Shown one piece after another: positions 8,672-16,965 of a stretch of DNA of 34,929 bases. The DNA lies in the NCBI GenBank assembly GCA_002348315.1, contig DEAW01000129.1, forward strand, positions 1 through 34,929, given 5' to 3'. The stretch's first letter is position 1, and the number at the start of each line of letters is the position of its first letter. The translations under genes were made by a program, and so were the position numbers. The DNA comes from Planctomycetaceae bacterium UBA2972 (lineage in GTDB: Bacteria > Planctomycetota > Planctomycetia > Pirellulales > Pirellulaceae). Under the pieces are notes generated by a model. The model had not been told where the DNA came from. It saw nothing but the letters and a program-made list of their open reading frames with translations, and ran no database searches.

Positions 8672-11206
8672 ATGGCTTACCAACTCACGCCCATTATTAG
8701 TTTCTTTCTGGCGTCTGTACTTGGAATTGTGACAGATCGTTTAGCGGCTTTCTCACTGCAGATCTATTTCGCAGGATGGATCGTTGGAGCCAGTTTCGCT
8801 CTGGTTTACCGGACAATCATCCGCAGTATACGTTGGAAAAGGGAATTGCTGATTGTCGAAAAACTCAGCATTCTGCTCTGTGTGGCATGCGGTTTTGCTT
8901 TGCTTCACCATCTGGACTGGTGGATGGAGCCTGAAGATTCATTGCGACGTCGACTGGTTAGCAGGACGCCGGTCGTTGTTCGCCTGGAAGTTGAGCAAGC
9001 TCCACAGATTGAGCCTGCTCGTCCGTTTCATCCTCTTCGCCGCGGGACCAATAAGCGACGTGTTAAAGCACGAGTGTCGGTGTCGGCAATTCAGCAACCT
9101 CAAGATGGGAAATTGATTTGGAAACCGGTGAGTGGTCAGGGGTTTTTGACGTGTCAACTGGACTCACAACAGACTGTAGTTTTGAATTGGGAAACGATGT
9201 CTGCCGGCTCGATCTTGTTAGTACGAGGAATGGGACAATCGATGCCGTCGGCCAGCAATCGTGCCGGCTGGAGTGCATCCCGCCACCATTGGAACTCGCG
9301 GTTTAGTTTTTCCATCTCGGTCAAAGATGAACTCGACGCCGTTAAGCTGCTATCGGTGGATACTCGCTATATGGATCAACTCCGCGATGCTATGGTTCGG
9401 AGGGCACGGAACAATTTACGTCGACAGTTATCCGGAAAGCACTACCGTCTTGCGGCTGCGGTATTGCTGGGAGATCGATTCGAACTGCATCCGCAGGAAT
9501 TGGAGCGTTTTTCCCTCGGTGGTATCGTACACCTGATTGCAATCTCCGGATTACACGTTGGCATTTTGGCTTTGGGATTATTAGTGCCGCTGCGGCTGCT
9601 CCCGGTGCCGCAATCGTTTTGGAAGATGGCTGTGTTGCTGATGATCTGGAGCTATGCCATCGTGGTTGACGCTCGGCCTCCGGTCGTACGAGCGTCGATT
9701 CTTGTGAGCGTGGCATTGCTCGCTACCTGTTGTCACCGGGAAGTGCATCCCTATTACACCTTGTTAATCGCAGCCATGCTGGTTTTACTTTATGATCCCT
9801 CGTCCATGTTTTTGATCGGCACTCAACTATCCTTTCTCGCGGTGGCTACGCTGATGGTTTCAAAACATTGGCTTGAGAGTAAACCGAGTCCTGTTCATCG
9901 ACTCTTACTGAGAAGAAAGTGGATTGGGTTTAAGCTGACCTTCGCAATGGCAAAGCAGATGCGAGCGACCGCATTGGCAACGACGGTCGTGGTCGGTGTC
10001 GCTTTTCCGCTCACCTCGTCTCATTTTCACATCTTCAGCTTTATCGGTATTTTGCTAAACGCGGTTCTGGCATTACCGATTGTGATTGGTGTTCTCAGCG
10101 GATTTCTGACATCCATCCTTGGCGGGATTCCAGTGCTTGGAGATGTTGTGGGAACTTGCGCTCATTACGCTTTTGGCTTGATATGGGGACTGACAGATTG
10201 GCTGGTGCAGGCAGATTTTGGAACCATTTGGTTGGCAGGTCCGACGGCATTTTGGTGTCTTGTTGTCTATGTTCTGTTAGCGTTGGCGACCGGCCTGATC
10301 AGGATCCCGAAAACGTCTACCGTCGTGTGGAAATTGTGTCTTGGTCTTTGGATTTTAAGCGGAATGATTCTTGCGCCTCAACGTCTGGGCTGTCGTTCAG
10401 AAGTGCAGCAGTTGCGAGTGGTCTTTATCAACGTGCAACATGGTACGGCCGTACTGTTGGAAATTCCTGATGGCGGAGTGTGGCTGTACGACGCCGGGAG
10501 TCTTACCGATTTTCGGGTGGTTGGTCGTGAAATATCCGAGGTGTTGTGGAGCCGGGGACACAGTCGATTGGATGGGATATTCGTATCGCATGCAGATCTG
10601 GATCACTTCAACGCAATTGCTTACCTGTTAGATCGATTTGATGTGTCTCAGCTGTTTATGAGTACGGCGATGGTTGAGAAGATAACTCAAGAAAAAGTCC
10701 GGCGGCGGCAAGGGCCAGCGGTTCGGTTTTTGGCAGAGAGCATTCGTCGGCATGCGGTGCCGATTGATGGCTTGTCTGCTGGTGATCAACTGGCGGTAGG
10801 GAGAGTTAATATCGAGATTTACGGGCCTCGTGAGGATCTTCAGTATGAAACGGACAACGATGCCAGTTTGGTGCTACACCTCAAATACCAACAGGCATCG
10901 CTGTTACTTCCCGGAGATGTCGAAGCTCAGGGTATTGCCGCGATTGTTGGGCGTCCCCGGCATACTTGTGACGTTGTGATGCTTCCACATCATGGAAGTG
11001 TTCATAGCGAGCCGGAGTTATTTAGTGGTTGGAGCCAGCCGCTCTATGCTGTGGCAAGTACAGGCCATTTGGAATTGTCTGAACGAGTTGAACGTAGCTA
11101 CCGGCGAGCTGTGCAGCAGCGAGGTGGAGCTATGTTACTGACAAGTCAACAGAAGACGATTGAATTCTCGGCAGGAGTGTCAGGGTTCGATTTGGTGGAG
11201 GATTAG
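8672..11206 (+). CDS. comEC: ComEC/Rec2 family DNA uptake channel protein
   Basis: Polytopic inner-membrane protein of the ComEC/Rec2 family, which moves single-stranded DNA into the cytoplasm during transformation. 844 residues: N-terminal membrane helices and a DUF4131-like soluble region (about 1-230), the Competence domain with many helices (about 240-560, including the conserved ISGLHVGILALG), and a C-terminal metallo-beta-lactamase domain. The latter has SHADLDHFNA (His640, Asp642, Asp644, His645), LLPGDVE (Asp749) and LPHHGS (771-776), so its metal site looks intact and a nuclease role is plausible. ATG start with no obvious ribosome binding site. No other competence gene is in the window. 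The stop codon is 14 bases from the convergent sigma factor stop. Confidence 0.93.
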   Translation: MAYQLTPIISFFLASVLGIVTDRLAAFSLQIYFAGWIVGASFALVYRTIIRSIRWKRELLIVEKLSILLCVACGFALLHHLDWWMEPEDSLRRRLVSRTPVVVRLEVEQAPQIEPARPFHPLRRGTNKRRVKARVSVSAIQQPQDGKLIWKPVSGQGFLTCQLDSQQTVVLNWETMSAGSILLVRGMGQSMPSASNRAGWSASRHHWNSRFSFSISVKDELDAVKLLSVDTRYMDQLRDAMVRRARNNLRRQLSGKHYRLAAAVLLGDRFELHPQELERFSLGGIVHLIAISGLHVGILALGLLVPLRLLPVPQSFWKMAVLLMIWSYAIVVDARPPVVRASILVSVALLATCCHREVHPYYTLLIAAMLVLLYDPSSMFLIGTQLSFLAVATLMVSKHWLESKPSPVHRLLLRRKWIGFKLTFAMAKQMRATALATTVVVGVAFPLTSSHFHIFSFIGILLNAVLALPIVIGVLSGFLTSILGGIPVLGDVVGTCAHYAFGLIWGLTDWLVQADFGTIWLAGPTAFWCLVVYVLLALATGLIRIPKTSTVVWKLCLGLWILSGMILAPQRLGCRSEVQQLRVVFINVQHGTAVLLEIPDGGVWLYDAGSLTDFRVVGREISEVLWSRGHSRLDGIFVSHADLDHFNAIAYLLDRFDVSQLFMSTAMVEKITQEKVRRRQGPAVRFLAESIRRHAVPIDGLSAGDQLAVGRVNIEIYGPREDLQYETDNDASLVLHLKYQQASLLLPGDVEAQGIAAIVGRPRHTCDVVMLPHHGSVHSEPELFSGWSQPLYAVASTGHLELSERVERSYRRAVQQRGGAMLLTSQQKTIEFSAGVSGFDLVED

Positions 11207-11220
11207 AATGTGTGGTTGAA

Positions 11221-11763
11221 TCAGAGCCAATCCTGGAGGAGTTCACGTAATTGACTTCTTGCTCGATGGAGACGACTGCGCACTGTGCCAAGACTAATTT
11301 CCAAGCTGTCAGCAATCTGTTGATAATCCAGTTCTTCCAGTTCTCGAAGAACAATAATCTGCTGATGTTCTTCAGGTAGTTTGGAAATGGCTGTCTTAAT
11401 GGCCAGCTTAAACTCGTTGCTTTCAAATTTCATTTCGGCAGATAGATCAGAGGAAGGGATCATGATTTGCGACGTGTCGATCGAATCGGGGCGTTGCCGT
11501 CGTTGGCGAGTACGAGCGATATTGAATCCAATGCGATAAAGCCAGGTGAAGAAATGAGCATTCTCTTGGAATGAATTCAGTTTGCGAAAGACTTGAATAA
11601 AAGTCTCTTGAGTAACGTCTAAAGCTTCTTCGGGATTGTTCGTGATCGGCAGTAAGGACCGATAAAGTCGGTTTTGATAAGCATTGACCAATTGAACAAG
11701 CGCAGTTCGATCTCCTTGTTTTGCAGCTTGAACGAGAGTGACATCGGTGGGGTCCGGATTCAC
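11221..11763 (-). CDS. RNA polymerase sigma factor, ECF-like sigma-70 family
   Basis: Alternative sigma factor with only regions 2 and 4, 180 residues. Region 2 spans about 22-90 with a core such as ALDVTQETFIQVF and the promoter-melting FFTWLYRIGFN. Region 4 spans about 122-176, with the helix-turn-helix LDYQQIADSLEISLGTVRSR. The reading frame opens at GTG 11763; a TGA lies four codons upstream in frame and there is no nearby ATG, so GTG is the start, without a visible ribosome binding site. No anti-sigma gene follows, since comEC converges 14 bases away. Upstream on the same strand, 273 bases off, is the second Gfo/Idh/MocA gene. The stress or signal it answers to is unknown. Confidence 0.92.
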   Translation of the reverse strand: MNPDPTDVTLVQAAKQGDRTALVQLVNAYQNRLYRSLLPITNNPEEALDVTQETFIQVFRKLNSFQENAHFFTWLYRIGFNIARTRQRRQRPDSIDTSQIMIPSSDLSAEMKFESNEFKLAIKTAISKLPEEHQQIIVLRELEELDYQQIADSLEISLGTVRSRLHRARSQLRELLQDWL

Positions 11764-12036
11764 GATGTTTATAAATCAAAGGAGGAGGCGACACCAAAGG
11801 CTACAGCATTCCACTATGACAAAGCAATCGGTATCGGTTTGTGGAGAGAAGCAAACGATGAGAAAAGGCCGCCAGGCGGTATCGATACTCCTACACGCCT
11901 ATTGTTCCCCAAATGCTTCTCCGGTGTCAAACATTTGGTTAGTCGCTCTCCATATCGAAAAACCCTGATGGCTCTCGATTGTCCATCTTTGAGCTCGAAT
12001 TGCAACGAAATTTGACAGAGTTCGATTGGGAGAAAG
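11764..12036 (-). promoter_or_regulatory. Candidate sigma factor promoter in 273-base gap
   Basis: The gap between the Gfo/Idh/MocA stop and the sigma factor GTG contains, on the minus strand, TTGACA (11930-11925), an 18-base spacer, then AACAAT (11906-11901). It fits a housekeeping promoter with a weak -10 and would leave an untranslated leader of about 130 bases. This suggests that the sigma gene is transcribed separately from the genes before it. No credible coding sequence was found in the gap. Confidence 0.35.
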
Positions 12037-13110
12037 CTAGTCTAATTTCATGCCAGAGCTTAGCAGGACACTTTTTTGGACATCCAGATCATGCTGATAG
12101 CTGAAGGGGAATTCTCGTTCCCCATGTAATACGGCCGCCATTTCCAGAAAGTCCCCGTCATAACGACCTCCGAGTTCAGGAAGCTTGACGATATGCGAGC
12201 CTTTGGCCTGACCTGCTCGGGCTGATTCCAAAGTCAATTCGAGCTGCGGCTTTTCTAATGGCCGTAAAATGATCGTGCCTTCATGGCCAACGACGACAAA
12301 TTGTCTTCGTCGGAATCCGTCGACTTCCAGCATTGCCGAGCGAATGGTTGCCGTGGCTTTCGGGTAGTCAAAGACAGCCAACATGTTATCGACTAAAGCA
12401 TCTTTGTCTGGATACGTGGTACGAGGGAAGGCGGTGACTCGATCGGGTGTTCCCATGGCAACATGCAGAGAGTCAATCAAGTGACAGCCTAATTCAAACA
12501 TCGTTCCACCGGGGTACTCGGCGAGTTGTTGACGAGTAGCATCACCAATCTTTTTACTGATGACTCCATCGACTTCAAAAACATCACCCAGTAAACCGTT
12601 ACGTATGGCCTGGAAGATAAACTGGAAGCCCGGGTTATATCGAAACATGTAACCCATTTGAATGATCACTTTTCCGGCTTTGGCTGAGTGCACCAGTTTT
12701 TCGAAACTTGAATAGTTTACGCCGGCTGGTTTGTCGAGGTGAATATGCATTCCCGCTGAGATGGATGCCTGTGCCGCTTCGATTAGATTCTTTACTTCTG
12801 TTTCCACACAAACCAGTTGTAAGTCTTTCACATTGAGTAACTGCTCACGTGTCATTCGGGGGACGTCTTTGTAGGGCGCCGAATCTTTCACCCTGGCCCA
12901 CTGATCGTCATCCGGTTCGACCACTCCGACGAAGTCATAGAGGTTATTAAACTTTCTGGCCGTCCCGATTTTGCCACCGGCATGTGCGTGCTTGGTGCCA
13001 ATCTGACCGACTTTTATTTTGGGAGCCTGAGCTAATGCTGTAACGTCGGGCAAGGCAGCACAGGCACTCAAGGCTGTTGTGAAGGAAAGGAAATGGCGAC
13101 GAGTATTCAT
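12037..13110 (-). CDS. Gfo/Idh/MocA family oxidoreductase with Tat signal
   Basis: Exported NAD(P)-dependent oxidoreductase-like protein, 357 residues. The N-terminus TRRHFLSF followed by a mild hydrophobic stretch and ALAQA is a twin-arginine signal, as in many planctomycete members of this family, which implies that it folds with its cofactor before export. The Rossmann segment KIKVGQIGTKHAHAGG (32-46) departs from a plain GxGxxG. The EKP motif is DKP (126-128, Lys127) and the second domain has GCHLIDSLHV (His212, Asp215). It starts 44 bases after the gamma-glutamyltranspeptidase-like gene stop, so they probably share a transcript. The substrate is unknown, and the changed motifs leave open whether it is a dehydrogenase or a related glycosidase-type enzyme. 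Confidence 0.9.
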   Translation of the reverse strand: MNTRRHFLSFTTALSACAALPDVTALAQAPKIKVGQIGTKHAHAGGKIGTARKFNNLYDFVGVVEPDDDQWARVKDSAPYKDVPRMTREQLLNVKDLQLVCVETEVKNLIEAAQASISAGMHIHLDKPAGVNYSSFEKLVHSAKAGKVIIQMGYMFRYNPGFQFIFQAIRNGLLGDVFEVDGVISKKIGDATRQQLAEYPGGTMFELGCHLIDSLHVAMGTPDRVTAFPRTTYPDKDALVDNMLAVFDYPKATATIRSAMLEVDGFRRRQFVVVGHEGTIILRPLEKPQLELTLESARAGQAKGSHIVKLPELGGRYDGDFLEMAAVLHGEREFPFSYQHDLDVQKSVLLSSGMKLD

Positions 13111-13154
13111 CGAGTGGTCCTCAAAGGTTGAAAGTGTGGGTTGAGTGGGTTGGG

Positions 13155-14918
13155 TTAATAGCCGACAGCCGTACCGTCTTTGCGAGATTCCGTAGCTCCA
13201 TGGAGTACTCCGTGCTGATGATCAATGAGAATACCCTGATATCCTCCAAATCCACCCACACTGCGACGAACCCTGTGACCGCGAGACTCTAATTCTTTGA
13301 CAATACTGTCTGGAATGCCTGACTCGACTTCGACAATTCCCAGACCGTCGCCGGAATTGCCGCGTGGACTTGAGCTACCAAGGTGACGGATTCTGGAAAC
13401 GTCGCCGGCTTGCTGGACATTCATTCCGAAATCGAGCAGGTTAACAAGTATTTGGACGTGCCCCTGAGGCTGCATATCTCCGCCCATGACACCGTATGAG
13501 AAAACAGGCTTGTCGTCTTTGGTAACCATGGCAGGGATGATGGTGTGAAAGGGGCGTTTATGAGGATCCAGTCGATTAAGGTGGTCTTCATCAAGTGAAA
13601 AGAGGGCACCTCGATTTTGAATAGCAAAGCCAACTTCAGGAGGAGTAACTTTAGAGCCGAAGCCATGAAAGATACTCTGAATGAATGAGCAGCAATTTCG
13701 GTCTTTATCCACCACGGTTAAGTAAACGGTATCACCGTTTTGTAATTTCGGGTCACCGGCCTTGACGTTGGCATTGGCACGGTGCATGTCAATCAGCCTT
13801 CCGCGTTGTTGAGCGTATTCCTTCGAGATTAGCTCAGCGACAGGTACATCGACCGCATCGATGTCAGCGTAGAATTTTGCCCGATCTTCAAAGGCAAGTT
13901 TTTTTGCTTCACTAAACAGGTGTAGCCAGTCTGTGCTGCCCGGTCCCATCGCTTTAACATCGTAGGGCTCAATCAGATTGAGCATTTGTAACGCTGCAAT
14001 TCCCTGACCATTAGGAGGCAGTTCCCAAACATCGTACCCGCGGTAATTTGTCGAAACCGGATCCACCCAGGTGGCTTGATGGTCGGCAAAATCCTTCATG
14101 GAAAACAGACCACCCACCTTGTCACTGTAAGCAACAATTTCCTGGGCAATGCGTCCACGGTAGAACGCATCCGCTCCCTGTTCGGCAATGAGCTGATAGC
14201 TGTCAGCCAGCTTGGGGAGTCGATAGATTTCCCCAAAGGCGGGTGGGCGTTTGCCGTCGAGAAGATAGGTTGCCGCAGATCCCGGATTTTCCGCTAAGCT
14301 TGGGGCTGCAACGTTCCAGTAGTGGGCAATGACTTCTGAAACAGGGAAGCCTTCTCTGGCAGTGTGGATCGACGGGGCAAGTGACTTTTTGAGCGGGACC
14401 GAACCAAATCGTTCGCTTAATGCCTGCCAGCCGCTGACGCATCCCGGGACGGACCAGGCAAGTGGCCCAAACAGCGGGATTTCCCGATGCCCCTGCTCAG
14501 CAAAGTATTCCCGAGTGGCTTTATAAGGACTGCGGCCGCTGGCATTTAGTCCATATAGTTTTTTGGATTTGTTGTCCCAGTAAATGCAGTATAAGTCGCC
14601 CCCGATTCCGTTGCTCATCGGTTCTACCACACCAAGCATTGCATTGACGGCGATAGCCGCATCGACCGCATTGCCACCGGACTTCAGAATGTCGAGACCA
14701 GTCTGGGCTGCCAGCGGGTGGCTGGTGGCGACGATGCCGTTTTTAGCCACCACGACACTCCGGCTTTGATTCGAAGGTGAAACCGGACGGTCATATCCTG
14801 CTTGTCGGGTTTGATCTTGAGCTTGAGCATCTAGTACAGGTTCAGTCATGAGAACGGTGACAGCTATGAAGGGAAGGAGACTGGAAAGGAGACCGGGAAG
14901 CGGAGATCGATAAGGCAT
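13155..14918 (-). CDS. Gamma-glutamyltranspeptidase-like Ntn hydrolase
   Basis: Exported member of the gamma-glutamyltransferase family, 587 residues. The family matures by self-cleavage to free an N-terminal Thr and normally acts on glutathione or other gamma-glutamyl compounds. Residues about 9-33 form the signal peptide. SGGNAVDAAIA (80-90) and SNGIGGDL are conserved; cleavage should fall before Thr397 in NGDTVYLTVVD, aligned to the catalytic Thr of TTHYSVVD, with the second Thr replaced by Val. The glycine-rich segment reads GVMGGDMQPQGHVQ (477-490), a pattern of YwrD-like relatives rather than classical glutathione-degrading enzymes. The true substrate may therefore differ. It is first in a minus-strand run with the Tat-exported oxidoreductase, and divergent from the CxxCHH gene across 114 bases. 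Confidence 0.93.
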   Translation of the reverse strand: MPYRSPLPGLLSSLLPFIAVTVLMTEPVLDAQAQDQTRQAGYDRPVSPSNQSRSVVVAKNGIVATSHPLAAQTGLDILKSGGNAVDAAIAVNAMLGVVEPMSNGIGGDLYCIYWDNKSKKLYGLNASGRSPYKATREYFAEQGHREIPLFGPLAWSVPGCVSGWQALSERFGSVPLKKSLAPSIHTAREGFPVSEVIAHYWNVAAPSLAENPGSAATYLLDGKRPPAFGEIYRLPKLADSYQLIAEQGADAFYRGRIAQEIVAYSDKVGGLFSMKDFADHQATWVDPVSTNYRGYDVWELPPNGQGIAALQMLNLIEPYDVKAMGPGSTDWLHLFSEAKKLAFEDRAKFYADIDAVDVPVAELISKEYAQQRGRLIDMHRANANVKAGDPKLQNGDTVYLTVVDKDRNCCSFIQSIFHGFGSKVTPPEVGFAIQNRGALFSLDEDHLNRLDPHKRPFHTIIPAMVTKDDKPVFSYGVMGGDMQPQGHVQILVNLLDFGMNVQQAGDVSRIRHLGSSSPRGNSGDGLGIVEVESGIPDSIVKELESRGHRVRRSVGGFGGYQGILIDHQHGVLHGATESRKDGTAVGY

Positions 14919-15032
14919 GCGTAAGTTGCTTCCTAAGAATTCAACGAAATGAGCTATGGGTATCGAGTAAGATGAAGCAGAGTCGCCGGATTTCCCGATG
15001 TCTTTAGATTACCAAACTTAAAAGCTCGGTTC
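14919..15032. promoter_or_regulatory. Divergent intergenic region, 114 bases
   Basis: Must carry promoters for the gamma-glutamyltranspeptidase-like gene (minus) and the CxxCHH gene (plus). I could not pick out a clear -35/-10 pair or repeat. Confidence 0.25.
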
Positions 15033-16163
15033 ATGAACATTGTCGCTAAAAGCCTGGTTGTTTCCTTTGTCATCCTGACGTGGGCGTTACCAACGATCGC
15101 AGCGTCTCCAGGGAAAATCTCTGCTGCTCGTCATGCAGTCAAACGGGCCATGCCGCTGATTCTTAAAAGTGCGGTAAGTTACGTGCAGCAAAAGGATTGC
15201 TTTACATGCCATCATCAGGCGTTGCCTGTCATGGCAGCAGCCAGTGCGAAGCAATTAGGAATGTCTATCGAAGCCGAGTGGTTTGAGACGCAACGCAAAT
15301 TCACAGCGGACTTTTTTTTAGGACGAAAGAAAGAACTTGCGAAAGGGCAAGGAGTTCCCGGAGGTGCTTTTACGGCAGGCTATGCCCTGGCTCAATTTAT
15401 CAGTACGACTCAAACGGCTATACCCGCAGATGAAAACCAAGTCGAACGATTACCTGGAACGGACGCACTGCTCGATTACCTGCTCACAATCTATCAGGCA
15501 GATCGTCCCTGGAAGATTAATACGATTCGCCCTCCGCTGGAGTCTAGTGATTTTACGGCGACGGGATTGGCCATCGCAGCGATAGGTACGTATGAACCGG
15601 TTGAGCTTATCAAGCGAACCAGGGACATCCGCCAGTGGTTTGCAAACACCAAAGCGGTTTCGACCGAAGATAGAGCATTTCAGCTTTTAGGGTGGTATTG
15701 GCTTATTAATACACAATACGCCTATCAAGCTAAGCGATTACAACTTACAGATCCGAAACCAGCTAACCTTCAGGTGGAAAATCCGGATACCGATGCAGAT
15801 GCAAGCGTTTTACAGGAAATGTTATCGACACTGCGAAATCAGCAAAGAAAAGACGGTGGTTGGGGGCAAACCGAAGAGATGACTAGTGATGCTTATGCGA
15901 CAGGATTGGTACTAACGGCTGTGCTGACGGTGAATCCCGAGTTGTTCGAGCAAAAATGGGTCACGGAGGGAGTTCAGTACTTATTGAAAAACCAGCTCAA
16001 AGATGGCTCCTGGCTGGTTTTGACTCGTAGCAAACCGATTCAGGAGTACTTTGAGTCGGAGTTTCCGCATGGCGAGGATCAGTTTATTTCTATTTCGGCA
16101 TCCTGTTGGAGTGTGATTGCTCTTAGCCAATATGCCCAACAGGGTCTCAAGCAGCCTGATTAA
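15033..16163 (+). CDS. Secreted CxxCHH and terpenoid-cyclase-like repeat protein
   Basis: No characterised function. 376 residues with a signal peptide (about 1-23, ending TIAAS). Just after it is DCFTCHHQALP (Cys56, Cys59, His60, His61), a CxxCH haem-attachment pattern with a second His. The rest resembles the alpha-alpha toroid of squalene cyclases and prenyltransferases: QQRKDGGWGQ at 270-279 followed by SDAYATGLVLTAV, and NQLKDGSWLV near 320-329 followed by SISASCWSVIALS, which are QW-like repeats. A DFTATGLAIAAIG segment (173-185) looks like an earlier repeat. The DxDD motif of squalene-hopene cyclase is not seen. It stands alone, divergent from the gamma-glutamyltranspeptidase-like gene, with rpsO 273 bases downstream. 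It may bind haem c or metal in the periplasm; a true cyclase is unlikely. Confidence 0.85.
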   Translation: MNIVAKSLVVSFVILTWALPTIAASPGKISAARHAVKRAMPLILKSAVSYVQQKDCFTCHHQALPVMAAASAKQLGMSIEAEWFETQRKFTADFFLGRKKELAKGQGVPGGAFTAGYALAQFISTTQTAIPADENQVERLPGTDALLDYLLTIYQADRPWKINTIRPPLESSDFTATGLAIAAIGTYEPVELIKRTRDIRQWFANTKAVSTEDRAFQLLGWYWLINTQYAYQAKRLQLTDPKPANLQVENPDTDADASVLQEMLSTLRNQQRKDGGWGQTEEMTSDAYATGLVLTAVLTVNPELFEQKWVTEGVQYLLKNQLKDGSWLVLTRSKPIQEYFESEFPHGEDQFISISASCWSVIALSQYAQQGLKQPD

Positions 16164-16436
16164 TACGGTTTCGATGTTTTTTCTGCTTAAGAGATTACAT
16201 GGAATCAGGTATTAGCAGTGCTTATACCCACTTGCATATCCCCTTGTTAGTGGTAGATTTAAGTGATTAAAGATGTTCCGTACTAGTATACGGGCTGAGT
16301 ATTGGTTCCTCCTTACTGGGTTGTACCTGATAACGACGCGATTTTAGGCGTAACAGGGCAATTTGGTTTGGAACAGTAGTTCGATGGCTGCTCAACGGTT
16401 GGGTAGGGTATCGGCAGAGAAAGTAGTAAGACACCT
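16164..16436 (+). promoter_or_regulatory. rpsO upstream leader, 273 bases
   Basis: Long non-coding stretch before rpsO. A weak promoter candidate is TTGCAT (16232-16237), a 16-base spacer and TAGATT (16254-16259). A short inverted repeat, CCGTA and TACGG around a 6-base loop, lies near 16275-16292. S15 represses its own translation through leader RNA structures in several bacteria, so the length is suggestive, but I cannot identify a known S15-binding fold by eye. Confidence 0.3.
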
Positions 16437-16706
16437 ATGACAATTACGAGAGAACGCAAACAGGAATTAATCGGTGAATTTAAGAATTCGGATACCGATA
16501 CCGGTTCACCGGAAGTTCAGATTGCTATCCTAACCACTCGCATTAACAACCTGACCGAGCACATGCGGTCGCACAAGAAAGACTATGCATGTCGTCGAGG
16601 TTTATTGGCGCTTGTCAGTCGCCGCCGCCGTTTGCTGGACTACTTGAGAAAGATCGATCCTCAGCGATATCTGGATATCATTGGCAAGTTAGGCATCCGT
16701 AAATAA
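16437..16706 (+). CDS. rpsO: 30S ribosomal protein S15
   Basis: Primary binder of the 16S rRNA central domain, needed for assembly of the small subunit platform and for an intersubunit bridge. 89 residues, exactly the family norm. Conserved features: the FKNSDTDTGSPEVQIAILT start, the HMRSHKKDYACRRGLL stretch, which contacts rRNA (usually HxxxHKKDxHSRRGLL; here AC replaces HS), and VSRRRRLLDYLRK near the C-terminus. The ATG follows GAAAGTAGTAAG. Followed by pnp, the same gene order as in many bacteria, with a 259-base structured gap. Confidence 0.98.
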   Translation: MTITRERKQELIGEFKNSDTDTGSPEVQIAILTTRINNLTEHMRSHKKDYACRRGLLALVSRRRRLLDYLRKIDPQRYLDIIGKLGIRK

Positions 16707-16718
16707 TAACACGGAGGC

Positions 16719-16791
16719 CATCAGGCCGTTTCAGATTGTCCCTGGTTTTCATCAGGGACAATTTTACATCAGGAGAAAAATATTCCTGATG
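16719..16791 (+). repeat. CATCAGG repeats and second hairpin in rpsO-pnp gap
   Basis: Three direct copies of CATCAGG occur at 16719-16725, 16750-16756 and 16767-16773. The third pairs perfectly with CCTGATG at 16785-16791 around an 11-base A/T-rich loop (7-base stem). The second copy sits in the loop and 3' arm of the terminator-like hairpin, so alternative pairings are possible. No T-run follows the second hairpin, so it is more likely a processing or regulatory element than a terminator. Confidence 0.45.
16735..16766 (+). terminator. Hairpin after rpsO, probable terminator or attenuator
   Basis: Perfect 10-base stem ATTGTCCCTG (16735-16744) and CAGGGACAAT (16753-16762) with an 8-base loop, followed by a short run of T (16762-16765). 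It starts 29 bases after the rpsO stop. In Escherichia coli the rpsO-pnp gap holds both a leaky terminator and a processing hairpin, so partial read-through into pnp is plausible. Confidence 0.65.
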
Positions 16792-16965
16792 AGCAAGTTT
16801 CCCGAACTCGGTTTCCGCTGTTTCACTGCTATACCTACAGCCTTGATTTCAGTGTGAAGATTGAGTGGTGGTAACTGAAGATAGTTTAGGAAAGAAGTAA
16901 GTAAGAAATATGCCTCGCGATTGAGGTTTGTAGGAATTTAGTAGGTTAGAGAAAGAATTGTACGA

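Noticed and set aside
11814..12005. Minus-strand frame of 63 codons in the gap before the sigma factor
   Set aside because: No ribosome binding site, no recognisable motif, and it covers the best promoter candidate.
11674..12015. Plus-strand frame of 113 codons over the sigma factor start, with an AAAGGAGG-like sequence at about 11778-11785
   Set aside because: The GGAGG is not spaced to a start codon (next ATG is about 30 bases on), the frame overlaps a clear sigma factor gene, and the translation has no domain-like pattern.
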